A DNA stretch of 64,000 nucleotides, taken from positions 310,001 to 374,000 of the forward strand of contig CBDCWA010000004.1 in the NCBI GenBank assembly GCA_965223255.1, given 5' to 3'. Position 1 is the first letter of the stretch. Each line of letters starts with the position of its first letter. The notes under the pieces were generated by a model. It did no database searches. It saw nothing but the letters and a program-made list of their open reading frames with translations, and was not told the DNA's origin. Made by a program: the position numbers and the translations under genes. The stretch is from CBDCWA01 sp965223255 (GTDB taxonomy: Bacteria; Pseudomonadota; Alphaproteobacteria; Rhizobiales; Hyphomicrobiaceae). Shown piece by piece: positions 23,956-33,752 of this stretch.

Positions 23956-24468
23956 ATGCCTGCTCTTGGTGGAAAAACCCAACTCGCAACACTGCTGATG
24001 AGCGCACTTGTAGCGATGTCGGTAATGGGATGTGCCAACAAAAGCCTGGATCAGAACCAGTCGAGTTTGAATGCCAATAATGCCCGCCCGGCCAAACCGG
24101 GCACCAAGCGGGATTTCTCCCAAAATGTTGGCGACATCGTCTATTTCACCACCGGCAGTTCAAACCTATCGCCGGAAGCCCAACAAATACTGGTCAAACA
24201 AGCGCGTTGGCTGAAGCAGTTTGCCCGCTATACAATTACGGTTGAAGGCCATGCCGATGAGCGTGGCACCCGCGAATACAACATCGCCCTCGGTGCCAGG
24301 CGTGCCAATGCTGTAAAGCGGTTTCTGGCCCAAAATGGCGTCAGTGCGCGACGTCTACGCACCATTTCATTCGGCAAGGAGCGTCCGGTTGCTGTCTGCA
24401 ACGATATATCCTGCTGGTCACAAAATCGGCGCGCTCAGACAGTTCTCAACAACCGTGCAAGCCTCTAG
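23956..24468 (+). CDS. pal: peptidoglycan-associated lipoprotein Pal
   Basis: Outer-membrane lipoprotein that binds peptidoglycan and TolB. The signal peptide ends in the lipobox VMGC, giving lipidated Cys26. The OmpA-like domain covers about residues 60-170 and holds GHADERGTREYN with the peptidoglycan-binding Asp and Arg residues, followed by SQNRRAQTVL. The frame opens 24 codons earlier, but the ATG at 23956 has GGAGAGG before it and gives a proper signal peptide. Length is 170. The terminator upstream suggests it has its own promoter, separate from tolB. Confidence 0.96.
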   Translation: MPALGGKTQLATLLMSALVAMSVMGCANKSLDQNQSSLNANNARPAKPGTKRDFSQNVGDIVYFTTGSSNLSPEAQQILVKQARWLKQFARYTITVEGHADERGTREYNIALGARRANAVKRFLAQNGVSARRLRTISFGKERPVAVCNDISCWSQNRRAQTVLNNRASL

Positions 24469-24556
24469 TGTGTCAGTGGCCCGACGTAGCGATTGCACAA
24501 CATACACCGGCTGACTTTGAAAAACCGACTCCGCTAGCCCGTTTACGGCCCTGCGC

Positions 24557-24587
24557 CCATACCGCACCAGCGTGATATAGGGTATGG
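24557..24587. repeat. inverted repeat between pal and cpoB
   Basis: CCATACC and GGTATGG flank 17 bases. A second weak dyad follows (GATCATC at 24619-24625, GATGATC at 24670-24676). Together they suggest a folded leader before cpoB; there is no T-run. Confidence 0.3.
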
Positions 24588-24720
24588 TGCACCAACAACG
24601 CCGGCTCAGCCCGCGAGATCATCACGATTGAGCACGACCGCTTTCGCGCGTTCCCGTCAAACGCCCACGATGATCGCAAATTGTAGAATGGATGCTTGAG
24701 AGATTGAGGTTGATGCAGCC

Positions 24721-25725
24721 ATGATCCACCCGGCCCACAACACAACAGTCGTGCCAATTTTGATCACCCTGCTCATTATAGCGGTAGTCAATGGCACACA
24801 GTTGGACGCGTTGCGCGCGCAGCAAGCTCCTGGCGCCGCCAAAAAGGACAGCGATCAGGGCCAGTTAGAAGCACGCGTGCGCCAGATCGAGCGCCAAATC
24901 GTCGACATGCGTGTTATGATCGATACGTTGCATTCTCTGGCCAATGGCGCACGCCGCCCACCAGCACCAGGCTTCGGCGCGAGCCCCCAGCCGCCTGGTC
25001 GCACGCCAGCGCCCGGCGCGACCGATACCAACTCTGCCGCGCGGATCGCGATTCTTGAAACTCAGATTCGTGCTTTGACATCCCAGGTGGAAAAACTGAC
25101 AGCCAAACTGCGCGCCGGTCAATCTCCGGCTGCAAAACAGACCACCCCTCCACCGGGCGCCACGCAGCCGCGTTCCAATCAGTGGCAACCCAAAAAAACG
25201 GATCAGACTAGGTCTCAAGCTGGGACGCAAAGCCCAGCTGCTGCGCCCGCATCCTCACCCAGAGGTCGCGGCTTTCTAGCGCTCAACAAACCGTCGACAG
25301 GATCAGGATGGGCGACGCGTCGCCCCGGCGCGTCGACACCGCCGGACGCCAACCGCACGTACCTTGCCGCTATTAATCTCTACAACAATGACGACTTCGA
25401 CGGGGCCCGGCGCGCCATCAAACGTTTTGTGAAAGAGCACCCCAATCATCCACAAATCCCAACCGCCAAATTCCGCCTGGCCCAATCCAATTTTAAACTG
25501 CGCAACTATCAAGCAGCAGCAACACAGTTTGCCGATCTGGTCCGCAAATACCGCAGTGAGCCGATCGCCCCGGATAGCTATGCGATGTTCGCAGCATCGC
25601 TGGCGCGGGCCGGCAGAAAGCGCGATGCATGTCGCATATTCAAAAACATGGCGCGCCAGTTTCCCAACGACGCCGCCCACATGCCGCCGGAGGCAAAGAG
25701 CGAACGGCGGCGATTAGGTTGCTAG
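24721..25725 (+). CDS. cpoB: periplasmic TPR protein CpoB/YbgF
   Basis: Periplasmic partner of TolA that coordinates outer-membrane constriction with peptidoglycan synthesis. An N-terminal hydrophobic segment (residues 9-25) acts as signal or anchor. Helical coiled-coil segments follow (about 37-70 and 102-125, the latter with ILETQIRALTSQVEKL). A long Pro/Gln/Ser linker leads to the C-terminal TPR domain from about residue 210 (YLAAINLYNNDDFDGARRAI). The linker is longer than in enterobacterial CpoB. tilS starts only four bases after its stop, so the two are coupled. Confidence 0.9.
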   Translation: MIHPAHNTTVVPILITLLIIAVVNGTQLDALRAQQAPGAAKKDSDQGQLEARVRQIERQIVDMRVMIDTLHSLANGARRPPAPGFGASPQPPGRTPAPGATDTNSAARIAILETQIRALTSQVEKLTAKLRAGQSPAAKQTTPPPGATQPRSNQWQPKKTDQTRSQAGTQSPAAAPASSPRGRGFLALNKPSTGSGWATRRPGASTPPDANRTYLAAINLYNNDDFDGARRAIKRFVKEHPNHPQIPTAKFRLAQSNFKLRNYQAAATQFADLVRKYRSEPIAPDSYAMFAASLARAGRKRDACRIFKNMARQFPNDAAHMPPEAKSERRRLGC

Positions 25726-25729
25726 TAGA

Positions 25730-27136
25730 ATGCCAGAGCCTCTAACGGACGAAGAGGTCGACGCCTGCTTCGCGATCCTTAAAGGCAAAGCTGTTGTTTT
25801 GGCAATATCGGGTGGTCGCGACAGCATGGCCCTGCTGCATCTGTTTGCCGAATGGCGCAAACGCACTGCGGGCCCGCCGCGCCGCGCCATTGCCGTCACG
25901 ATTGACCATGGCTTACGGCCCCAAGCAGCAACCGAAGCACAATGGGTCGCAGAGCATGCAAAGGCCCTCGGCATTGACCATGTAACGGCGCGTTGGGAGG
26001 GCGAGAAGCCGGCAACCGGCGTTCAAGCGGCGGCACGCAACGCCCGGTATCGACTGCTCTTCGAACACGCACAAAAATTACAGGACGCCACCCCCACAGC
26101 CGTGGTCACAGCACACAACCAGGAGGATCAGGCAGAAACGCTGTTAATGCGTCTTGCCCGTGGCAGCGGTCTTGATGGCCTCGCTGCCATGCCGACCGTA
26201 TCCGAGCGCGGTGATTGCCAACTCATCCGGCCTTTTCTGGAGATTCCCCGCGCCCGGCTCACTGCCACCCTCGAGACCCGCGGTCACGAATGGATTGATG
26301 ACCCGAGCAATGACAGCGACGATTTTGAACGCATCCGTATCCGCAACGCAGCAGCGCAACTTCAGGCATTGGGCCTGGAGCCCCCCCGGCTTGCTCTAAG
26401 CGCCCGCCGTCTCCTAAGAGCGCGCCGGAGCGCCGCCAGGACGGCAAGCGAGTTTTTTCGGTCCCACGTCAACACGCATGACGGGCTGATGGGACAGGTA
26501 AATCTTGATCGACTAATCGCGGCCGGCGAAGAGACCGCGCTGCGCACGATGACCAACCTGATCGAACTTTTTGGCGGCGACGCCTTACCGCCACGCATGC
26601 GCCAGACTGAAACGCTGCTCGAGGCAATTTTCACTCACCACCACGGCTCGCGTGCTGGTGAACACTTCGCGGATACCCAGCCCCAGCTCCAAACGCTCGG
26701 CGGCACCAAGCTTCATATCCGCCCAGGCAAGGATCTGTGCATCTGGCGTGAATGGGGGCGTCAACCGCTACCTGTCGTCGCGATCAGCCCAGGCCAGACG
26801 GTTATTTGGGACGGCAGGTTCGAAGTCAGTCTTGCCAGCAACGCACCAGACGGACTGGAAATTCGTGCTCTTGGACCAAGCATCGCATCCAAACTTATGA
26901 AGTCCAAGGCAGCAGAAGATTTGGCCCGACTTCGTGCCCCTGCCATCAAGGACGCGCTTGCAACGCTTCCGGCCCTTTGGGCGGGCACCCGGCTTGCAGC
27001 CATTCTCTATCCTGGACTCAAGCACGCTCTCGATGAGCTCTCGGCCATTGCCCCCAAACTAACGATTTGTAAACCAAAACAATATGAAACCGCCTTTTCC
27101 AGTGAGTTTTTGCCGCCGGGCAAACCACGCTATTAG
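25730..27136 (+). CDS. tilS: tRNA(Ile)-lysidine synthetase
   Basis: Modifies C34 of tRNA-Ile(CAU) to lysidine so that it reads AUA; essential in most bacteria. The PP-loop SGGRDS is at residues 27-32, followed by VTIDHGLRPQ, ARNARYRLL and the HNQEDQAET block. The C-terminal half is divergent, as is usual for this family. Length is 468. Position between cpoB and ftsH is typical of alphaproteobacteria. Confidence 0.94.
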   Translation: MPEPLTDEEVDACFAILKGKAVVLAISGGRDSMALLHLFAEWRKRTAGPPRRAIAVTIDHGLRPQAATEAQWVAEHAKALGIDHVTARWEGEKPATGVQAAARNARYRLLFEHAQKLQDATPTAVVTAHNQEDQAETLLMRLARGSGLDGLAAMPTVSERGDCQLIRPFLEIPRARLTATLETRGHEWIDDPSNDSDDFERIRIRNAAAQLQALGLEPPRLALSARRLLRARRSAARTASEFFRSHVNTHDGLMGQVNLDRLIAAGEETALRTMTNLIELFGGDALPPRMRQTETLLEAIFTHHHGSRAGEHFADTQPQLQTLGGTKLHIRPGKDLCIWREWGRQPLPVVAISPGQTVIWDGRFEVSLASNAPDGLEIRALGPSIASKLMKSKAAEDLARLRAPAIKDALATLPALWAGTRLAAILYPGLKHALDELSAIAPKLTICKPKQYETAFSSEFLPPGKPRY

Positions 27137-27424
27137 CCCGGCGCAGCGACCAATAGCGGCCCCAATCGCGCTACCAAGGCCCCGAAACACCCTGTGGCAG
27201 TGCTTATCCAAGTACAGAATAACCTTGATTAGCCCTGAAAACGCAGGCATTGAGGCACCGGACCGCAGCCAAACCTGTTCACTGCAAAAGCCTTGGACCG
27301 CTTGGCAAAGCCGGCACTGACACCTATTTTACCTAATTATGCTGTAATAGGCGGGCGAACTGACCGTGCCGAACAAAACGTCGGTGCTCGCGTTTCAAAA
27401 TGAGCCGGCCGTGAAGGAACGATC

Positions 27425-29362
27425 ATGAACTCCAACTTCCGGAACTTCGCCATCTGGGTTGTTCTACTTTTGTTGTTTGTCGCCCTATTCAATCTGTTCC
27501 AAAACCCGGCACAGAGCCAGCGCGGCACGGAAATAACCTATTCTGAGTTCCTGTCCGCAGTACAACAAAAGAACGTCCAAGAAGTCACCATCCAGGGCAA
27601 TCGCTTATCGGGCAAATTCACGAAGTCCGGCGGTGGCAGCAAGTTCACGACCTACGCCCCATCAGACCCCGCACTCGTCGAACGCCTGCGCAAGGCCGGC
27701 GTCTCGATCAAGGCCCGTCCGACCGACGACGAGGTTCCTTCATTCCTGAGCGTCCTGGTCTCCTGGTTCCCGATGCTGTTGTTGATTGCCGTATGGATCT
27801 TTTTCATGCGCCAGATGCAAGCCGGTTCGGGCCGCGCCATGGGCTTTGGCAAATCGAAAGCCAAGCTTTTGACCGAACGTCATGGTCGCGTCACCTTTGA
27901 AGACGTCGCCGGCGTTGATGAAGCCAAAGAGGATCTCCAGGAGATCGTTGAGTTTCTGCGCGACCCACAAAAGTTTCAACGCCTTGGCGGGCGCATCCCA
28001 CGCGGCGCCTTACTTGTAGGTCCTCCTGGCACCGGCAAGACGTTGCTCGCGCGCGCCATTGCTGGCGAAGCGAACGTGCCCTTCTTCACGATCTCTGGCT
28101 CTGACTTTGTTGAAATGTTCGTTGGTGTTGGTGCCAGCCGCGTCCGCGACATGTTCGACCAAGCCAAAAAGAATGCACCCTGTATCATCTTCATCGACGA
28201 AATTGATGCGGTTGGACGTCATCGCGGCGCCGGCCTCGGCGGCGGCAACGACGAGCGCGAACAAACGCTCAACCAATTGCTTGTCGAAATGGATGGCTTT
28301 GAGGCCAACGAGGGAATCATTCTGATCGCTGCGACGAACCGACCTGACGTGCTCGACCCGGCACTCCTTCGTCCCGGCCGTTTCGACCGCCAGATCGTGG
28401 TGCCTAATCCTGACGTTGCCGGCCGCGAAAAAATCCTGCGTGTGCACATGCGCAAAGTTCCCCTGGCACCAGATGTCGACCCCAAAGTTATTGCCCGTGG
28501 CACGCCCGGTTTTTCCGGTGCCGACCTTGCCAATCTGGTCAACGAAGCCGCGCTGCTGGCGGCGCGTCGCAATAAGCGGCTCGTCACACAGTTGGAATTT
28601 GAAGATTCCAAGGACAAGGTCATGATGGGTGCTGAGCGCCGGTCGATGGCCATGACCGAAGAAGAAAAACTCGCCACCGCCTATCACGAGGCTGGCCATG
28701 CACTCGTCAATCTGCTGGTGCCGGGTGGCGACCCGCTGCACAAGGTGACCATCATTCCGCGTGGTCGCGCACTTGGCGTCACCATGAGTCTGCCGGAACG
28801 CGATCGCCTGAGCTATTCGAAGCAATGGTGTGAAGCGCGCATGGCTATGATGTTTGGCGGCCGCGTTGCCGAGCAAATCATCTATGGCAAGGAGCACCTC
28901 AATACCGGTGCAGCCAATGACATTATGCAGGCAACGGCGCTGGCACGTCGCATGGTCACGGAATGGGGCATGAGCCCGAAGCTTGGCCCCTTGCGCTACA
29001 ATGAAAATCAGCAGGAAGTTTTCCTGGGTCACTCCGTCACGCAAAGCCAGAACATGAGTGAAGAAACAGCCAAACTGATCGACGAAGAAATCCGTCGCAT
29101 CGTAACGGCTGGCGAAGGCGAGGCCTGGGACGTCTTGGGCGCCAACAAAGACAAGCTCGAGGCGATAACGCAAGCACTTATGGAATTCGAAACCATCAGC
29201 GGCGAAGAGTGCCAGGCCGTGATGCGTGGCGAAAAGATTGTGCGTCCGGAAGACGATGAAGATACCAAGGGCCCGATTGGATCTGCGGTTCCGTCAGCCG
29301 GCGCCGTCAGACCTCCGCGGGAAGAACCCGACACCGGCGGCATGGAACCACAGCCGTCATAA
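27425..29362 (+). CDS. ftsH: ATP-dependent zinc metalloprotease FtsH
   Basis: Membrane-bound AAA+ protease that degrades misfolded membrane proteins and regulators such as RpoH or LpxC. Two membrane segments lie near residues 9-29 and 105-124. Walker A GPPGTGKT starts at about residue 199, and FIDEIDAVGRHRG carries Walker B. The zinc site HEAGH is at 421-425. Ribosome site AAGGA precedes the ATG. At 645 residues it is complete. The 288 bases between tilS and ftsH hold nothing recognisable. A strong terminator follows the gene. Confidence 0.98.
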   Translation: MNSNFRNFAIWVVLLLLFVALFNLFQNPAQSQRGTEITYSEFLSAVQQKNVQEVTIQGNRLSGKFTKSGGGSKFTTYAPSDPALVERLRKAGVSIKARPTDDEVPSFLSVLVSWFPMLLLIAVWIFFMRQMQAGSGRAMGFGKSKAKLLTERHGRVTFEDVAGVDEAKEDLQEIVEFLRDPQKFQRLGGRIPRGALLVGPPGTGKTLLARAIAGEANVPFFTISGSDFVEMFVGVGASRVRDMFDQAKKNAPCIIFIDEIDAVGRHRGAGLGGGNDEREQTLNQLLVEMDGFEANEGIILIAATNRPDVLDPALLRPGRFDRQIVVPNPDVAGREKILRVHMRKVPLAPDVDPKVIARGTPGFSGADLANLVNEAALLAARRNKRLVTQLEFEDSKDKVMMGAERRSMAMTEEEKLATAYHEAGHALVNLLVPGGDPLHKVTIIPRGRALGVTMSLPERDRLSYSKQWCEARMAMMFGGRVAEQIIYGKEHLNTGAANDIMQATALARRMVTEWGMSPKLGPLRYNENQQEVFLGHSVTQSQNMSEETAKLIDEEIRRIVTAGEGEAWDVLGANKDKLEAITQALMEFETISGEECQAVMRGEKIVRPEDDEDTKGPIGSAVPSAGAVRPPREEPDTGGMEPQPS

Positions 29363-29402
29363 GCACTGAGCTCCCATCAGTCACGAGGCGCAAGGCAAAT
29401 GC

Positions 29403-29440
29403 AAGGCTCGGCACCGTTTCGAGGGTGTTGGGCCTTTTTT
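29403..29440 (+). terminator. rho-independent terminator after ftsH
   Basis: A 13-pair stem, AAGGCTCGGCACC (29403-29415) with GGTGTTGGGCCTT (29424-29436), allowing three G-U pairs, closes an 8-base loop and runs into T residues. Confidence 0.85.
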
Positions 29441-29519
29441 GCTACTATAGTGACCGTGACGATGACAAAATTGCCAAAACTGCAGCGCCTGCCCCACGAC
29501 TGCAACGGAAACGAAAGCG

Positions 29520-30608
29520 ATGCTGCGCGAAATTTATGTCCGTCCCATAGGCCTTTATCCGGCCCACCACTCGGAAGCCGCTGACGACGTCTGGGGCGCA
29601 CTTCGCCTTGCCGGCGGTTGGCTGGATTTCGCAGGCCTGGAAATCGCAGAACGCAACGGCGCTGCCGTCGAACGACGCATTGCCGGCCTTGGCGAGTTTC
29701 TCGAACGCGACTGGGGCCGACGCGCACTCCAGGCAGCCGACATGTTCGAAGCGCTGCAAAAGCCGCGCGCCAGATTGGCAGGCCTCTCCCTTGACGTGCC
29801 TCGGATCATGGGCATCGTCAACGTCACCCCGGATAGCTTTTCAGATGGCGGCGACCATGACACATGCGGGGCAGCCGTCGCCCACGCCTTAAGGCTCGTT
29901 GAAGAGGGCGCCGACATTATAGACATCGGCGGTGAATCGACCCGCCCCGGTTCAGATCCGGTAACGCTGGACGACGAACTCGCCCGCGTCATCCCCGTCA
30001 TCAAAGGACTGGCAGGAAAAGTCGAGGCCCGCATCTCTATCGACACCCGCAAAGCCGAAGTGATGCGTCAGACCGCAAGCGCCGGCGCCGATATAATCAA
30101 TGACACGTCCGCGCTTACCTACGACCCGGAGGCCATTGCAATGGTCGCCGAACTCGGGCTGCCCGTGATCCTGATGCACACTCAGGGCGAACCAAAAACC
30201 ATGCAGGACGCCCCGACCTATGATGATGTTTGCCTCGAGGTGTTCGACTATTTGGAAGCACGGCTCGAAGCCTGCACGCGTGCCGGCATCCGGGCGGATA
30301 AAGTTGTCGTCGACCCCGGCATTGGTTTTGGCAAAACTCTCGATAACAATCTCGCCCTATTAGCCGGCGCCGCACTTTTCCATGGCACGGGCTGCCCAGT
30401 TTTGATCGGCGCCTCACGAAAGCGAATGATTGGAACGCTCACCGGAGTAGAGCATGCAAAGGATCGGGTTGCGGGTTCGGTAGGAGCGGCCATCGCAGCA
30501 GCAGCGCAAGGCGTGCAGATCCTTCGCGTGCATGATGTTGCAATGACACGCCAGGCACTCGACGTCTGGCAAGCCGCCACAAGTGGCGCGCGCGAGAGCA
30601 TGCGCTAG
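29520..30608 (+). CDS. folP: dihydropteroate synthase
   Basis: Joins p-aminobenzoate to the pterin in folate synthesis. The TIM-barrel core begins at about residue 95 with IMGIVNVTPDSFSDGG. It continues with IDIGGESTRPGSDPV, the SIDTRKAEVM strand and the GASRKRMIG phosphate site. The first 90 residues are an N-terminal extension beyond the minimal enzyme; similar extensions occur in alphaproteobacterial FolP. It sits behind the ftsH terminator, so it needs its own promoter. With folE in the same window it links to the folate pool. Confidence 0.95.
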   Translation: MLREIYVRPIGLYPAHHSEAADDVWGALRLAGGWLDFAGLEIAERNGAAVERRIAGLGEFLERDWGRRALQAADMFEALQKPRARLAGLSLDVPRIMGIVNVTPDSFSDGGDHDTCGAAVAHALRLVEEGADIIDIGGESTRPGSDPVTLDDELARVIPVIKGLAGKVEARISIDTRKAEVMRQTASAGADIINDTSALTYDPEAIAMVAELGLPVILMHTQGEPKTMQDAPTYDDVCLEVFDYLEARLEACTRAGIRADKVVVDPGIGFGKTLDNNLALLAGAALFHGTGCPVLIGASRKRMIGTLTGVEHAKDRVAGSVGAAIAAAAQGVQILRVHDVAMTRQALDVWQAATSGARESMR

Positions 30609-30764
30609 CAGCAGAAAAACGCGATTGGATTCAGAAGGCTCACAGGTTAAACCCCGGATATCCTCAAAACACTTTCAACAATTGTCATGTGGATATGATC
30701 CTCCCGTGTCTTGTTTCGAACGTATTGTAAACCCACGATCGTCGTGCGCGGGCGATGAGCGCAT

Positions 30765-31238
30765 ATGGGATTAGCGCGTTTGCCCGATGAAAAAAGTGAG
30801 ACCGGCGCGGGGCGGGTCGTTGATATGCTCATCGATGCAAGTCAATCATTGTCCTGCGCTACCAGTAGCGGCAATGGGGAGATTTGTACCTTGCATACCA
30901 TGCACATTGAGGGCGCGACGCCGACACACCCACCACACCTGTATCAGCCCCAGGCACGAGAAGACTTACAACTCGTCCATGAGATCAGAACGCTGGCGAC
31001 CAAACTTCATCGCTTGGACGCGCTGGACAACAATAGAACGCTCAAGCACTTATCACGAGAGGTATTGCAGCAGCACGGCCAACAACGCACGCAGTCTTTG
31101 CGTGTGACCCGAGACAGCTACGCCCAGCATATTTCAAGACTGCACCGCCGTCGCAGGCGCGCGCAACAATTGCGCCACCTTACTCCAATCGCCTTGTTGC
31201 TGGCGCTACCGTCGAGCATGATCTGGTTTTTGAGTTAG
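30765..31238 (+). CDS. hypothetical protein with C-terminal membrane anchor
   Basis: I do not recognise this protein, and the gene call is tentative. The frame encodes 157 residues. The middle (about 65-120) is a Leu/Arg/Gln-rich helix or coiled coil. It ends in a basic cluster (RLHRRRRRAQQLRH) followed by LTPIALLLALPSSMIWFLS, a likely single C-terminal membrane segment. No clear ribosome site precedes the ATG at 30765; an in-frame ATG at 30900 is an alternative start. Codon use is less regular than in the neighbours. Confidence 0.35.
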   Translation: MGLARLPDEKSETGAGRVVDMLIDASQSLSCATSSGNGEICTLHTMHIEGATPTHPPHLYQPQAREDLQLVHEIRTLATKLHRLDALDNNRTLKHLSREVLQQHGQQRTQSLRVTRDSYAQHISRLHRRRRRAQQLRHLTPIALLLALPSSMIWFLS

Positions 31239-31614
31239 ATTATCGGGTGTCAAATTTCAGCCGCCAACGGGGGGCCAACTAAGCAAACAACAATGATCGC
31301 TCTTTCAACCGCGAGCACCAGCCCCCCCGCCGTTCGAACTCTTCCGGTCAGCAGAACCGGTCATATTGAATCATTCAAAGGGCATTTCCCTCAGCCCATC
31401 TGTCAGGGCGGTGCACGTTCCACGCAACAAGAACTGCCCCGCCTGTCTTTTCGCGTCTGATACCGAATTTCAAGCCGCATCAGCGGCAAGAATTTGATCG
31501 CCGAGCGCCTGCGTCAAAGCGCGGAAAAGCCAACCACCCTCCTTCCATTTCAGTCTGACAGGCTCTAGTTTGCCGGGTTGAACGAACCCTTTGGTGACAG
31601 ATGAGAATAATTTC
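31239..31614. other. 376-bp intergenic region before MFS gene
   Basis: Nothing certain on the plus strand. On the minus strand, a small frame lies at 31470-31616 (listed separately). No terminator or dyad stands out. Confidence 0.4.
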
Positions 31615-31616
31615 AT
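31470..31616 (-). CDS. possible 48-residue small protein
   Basis: An ATG at 31616-31614 opens a frame of 48 residues, MKLFSSVTKGFVQPGKLEPV to the end QALGDQILAADAA. The composition looks protein-like, with no low complexity. Against it, there is no ribosome site, and its start overlaps the start of the MFS gene on the other strand. It may be a real small gene, a relic or chance. Confidence 0.2.
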   Translation of the reverse strand: MKLFSSVTKGFVQPGKLEPVRLKWKEGGWLFRALTQALGDQILAADAA

Positions 31617-32853
31617 GAGCGTCAGGGACGACGATAATGTTCCCTGGCGGACGCAAGCGGCTGTTTACGGCATAGGCGCCTTTTCAACCACGATCTTCTA
31701 TGTCGCATCGGTGGTCATCCCCCTGCATGTTGCCGCTTTGAACCCATCCCCGTTCCTTTACGGTCTGGTGTTCTCAGCCGCCCATTTTCTCCCGTTGTTT
31801 TTTTCGATCCATGCTGGCGCCTTAATGGACCGGATCGGTGCCCGCCGGGTGCTGCTCTTTTGCACGACTCTCGGCGCCATTATGCCGATCTTCTATCCGA
31901 TCGCGCCAACCATCTATGTCATTATTCTACTCCAGGCACTGCTTGGTTTTGCCGAGTCCATGGGCTGGCTCGGCGCCCAGACCATGATTGGTCAGTATAT
32001 GCGCGGCAAGACGCGCTATGCCGGCCGCCTAAGCTTTGTCATTCGTTTCGGTCAATTGGCAGCGCCGCCAATGGCCGGAATGGTATGGGACGCTTTTGGC
32101 CCATGGGGGGCCTTTCTCTTGATGTCCCTTTGGGCTTCGGGCGCCATCGTATGTGCCCTCATGCTACCAGCAATAGGCCCCGGTGGCCCCGATCCATCAA
32201 CCGCACCCCTATCGAGCCAATCGACGTGGCGCATGTTGTTGCCGAACCTTTCTGACTACTTCACCGCATTCAGTCTCCTGGCGCGTCCTGCCGTACTCGT
32301 AATCGTTTTGCTCAGCGCGCTGATGCACTTTGGAAACTCGGTCCAGAATTCGTTCTACGTCGCCTGGCTGGATCAAATGGGAATTACCGGCACAGCCATT
32401 GGTTTTTTGAGCTCGATAGCCGCTGTCTCCGCCGCACTATTTTCGCTCCTTGCTGAGCGCGCCGCAAAATATATCGGCGGCCTTTGGGTTGTATTGATTT
32501 CCCTTTGGGCTGGCATCATTCTGATTTGCATTACGCCACTGCTCGGGACGTATTTCTTGCTGCAAGTGGCCATGTTCATGCGTTCTGGGTTTGGCGGCCT
32601 GGCCCAACCCCTCATCATCACACTGGCGCTTGGCGGCGCAGGCCGCGAGAATCAAGGCAAGGCCATAGGTCTTCGCGGCACCGGCAACCGCATTGCCTCG
32701 ATCATCTCCCCCTTGATCATGGGTGCCATTGCTGAAGTGATGGGCCTCAAGTGGTCATTCTTTGTGGTCGGCTTTTTGGTCAGCCTCGCGATGGTCGCCA
32801 TCGCCAGCTATTTGTGGCGCAATCCAGCCGTCGCCAAGAGCGGCGAGCAATAG
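31615..32853 (+). CDS. major facilitator superfamily transporter
   Basis: Polytopic inner-membrane transporter of about 412 residues with 12 likely helices. The MFS signature between helices 2 and 3 appears as GALMDRIGARRVL at about residue 73. I use the ATG at 31615; a GTG at 31591 is in frame. No neighbouring enzyme points to a substrate, and I cannot say whether it imports or exports. Confidence 0.85.
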   Translation: MSVRDDDNVPWRTQAAVYGIGAFSTTIFYVASVVIPLHVAALNPSPFLYGLVFSAAHFLPLFFSIHAGALMDRIGARRVLLFCTTLGAIMPIFYPIAPTIYVIILLQALLGFAESMGWLGAQTMIGQYMRGKTRYAGRLSFVIRFGQLAAPPMAGMVWDAFGPWGAFLLMSLWASGAIVCALMLPAIGPGGPDPSTAPLSSQSTWRMLLPNLSDYFTAFSLLARPAVLVIVLLSALMHFGNSVQNSFYVAWLDQMGITGTAIGFLSSIAAVSAALFSLLAERAAKYIGGLWVVLISLWAGIILICITPLLGTYFLLQVAMFMRSGFGGLAQPLIITLALGGAGRENQGKAIGLRGTGNRIASIISPLIMGAIAEVMGLKWSFFVVGFLVSLAMVAIASYLWRNPAVAKSGEQ

Positions 32854-32938
32854 AGCCCGACAATGCCCCGACGAGAACAATATCCGTCCTTACACAGATC
32901 GGATAAAAGTGCTCGAATATTATAAGGATAAAGATGCG

Positions 32939-33592
32939 CTAGCGCATTGCGGCCGGCAATTGATCAAGTGAGGCTATATACCACTTCTCAGCTTCGACAA
33001 TGGCCGGGTTTTCGCCATTGGCGTAGATCCAGCTATCGACAGCCCAACGCTGCCCGGTCTTTACCTCTGTCAACACCGCAGTCCAATGCGTCCAGCCTGA
33101 TACGCCGCGCAATAGGTTTTCTTTTGCGAACGGGACGGAAACGGTGTGGTGTCGCAGGAGCTTGTTGTTGGCCAGCACCGCCAAATAACTGGTTGTGTTG
33201 GTCGCTTCGTCGACACAGTCCTGCTGGCCGGGATCACCGGAGGCGGTAAAATCCATACCGGGTCGGTCTTTTTGGGTCCCAATCGCATTGCCAACCCGCC
33301 GCTCCATCCATCCGATAGCATAAGCGACCGCGCGGCGCTCTTCCTTAGCCGACTTGTCGCGCCTCGTCTTGTTCATCAAACTGGCGATTGCCGCAACATC
33401 ATCCTTGGTGAACCGAAACTTGGTTTTCACACGGCATCCATAGGCACGGCAGACATAAACGGTCGAGCCCGTCGTCCGGGTCGCATCGAACATCGCGTAA
33501 TGGCCATCCAACGACCCAAAACCCTGATGGGTACATCCGGCCAGTGCAAGTGCAGCAATTGCACCGGCACACGGCCAAGTCCCCCCGCGCAT
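32939..33592 (-). CDS. lipoprotein with possible transglutaminase/protease-like triad
   Basis: The ATG at 33592 gives a signal peptide MRGGTWPCAGAIAALALAGC with the lipobox ALAGC (Cys20). The mature part holds QDCVDEATNTTSYL, then WTHWTAVL and WAVDSW. A Cys, a His and an Asp in this order and spacing resemble papain-like, transglutaminase-type active sites. That reading is my inference; I do not recognise a named family with certainty. The open frame continues to 33676, but without signal-peptide character. It is divergent from trmFO. Confidence 0.65.
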   Translation of the reverse strand: MRGGTWPCAGAIAALALAGCTHQGFGSLDGHYAMFDATRTTGSTVYVCRAYGCRVKTKFRFTKDDVAAIASLMNKTRRDKSAKEERRAVAYAIGWMERRVGNAIGTQKDRPGMDFTASGDPGQQDCVDEATNTTSYLAVLANNKLLRHHTVSVPFAKENLLRGVSGWTHWTAVLTEVKTGQRWAVDSWIYANGENPAIVEAEKWYIASLDQLPAAMR

Positions 33593-33752
33593 TCCCCAGG
33601 CCCCCCAAAACCAATAGCACTCGCTGTGTGATCTACCAGACTCGTGATTCGTCACCAAATCCGCCTGGTCCGGCAAACCCAGTAAAGGTGCTTATGCCGC
33701 AGGTCTCACAGAACTGATTCCATTTGGCCATGACAGGCTTTATGGTCACCCC

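Noticed and set aside
28010..29173. 387-residue open frame antisense to ftsH
   Set aside because: Complete shadow of the ftsH coding sequence; no start signal and no family resemblance.
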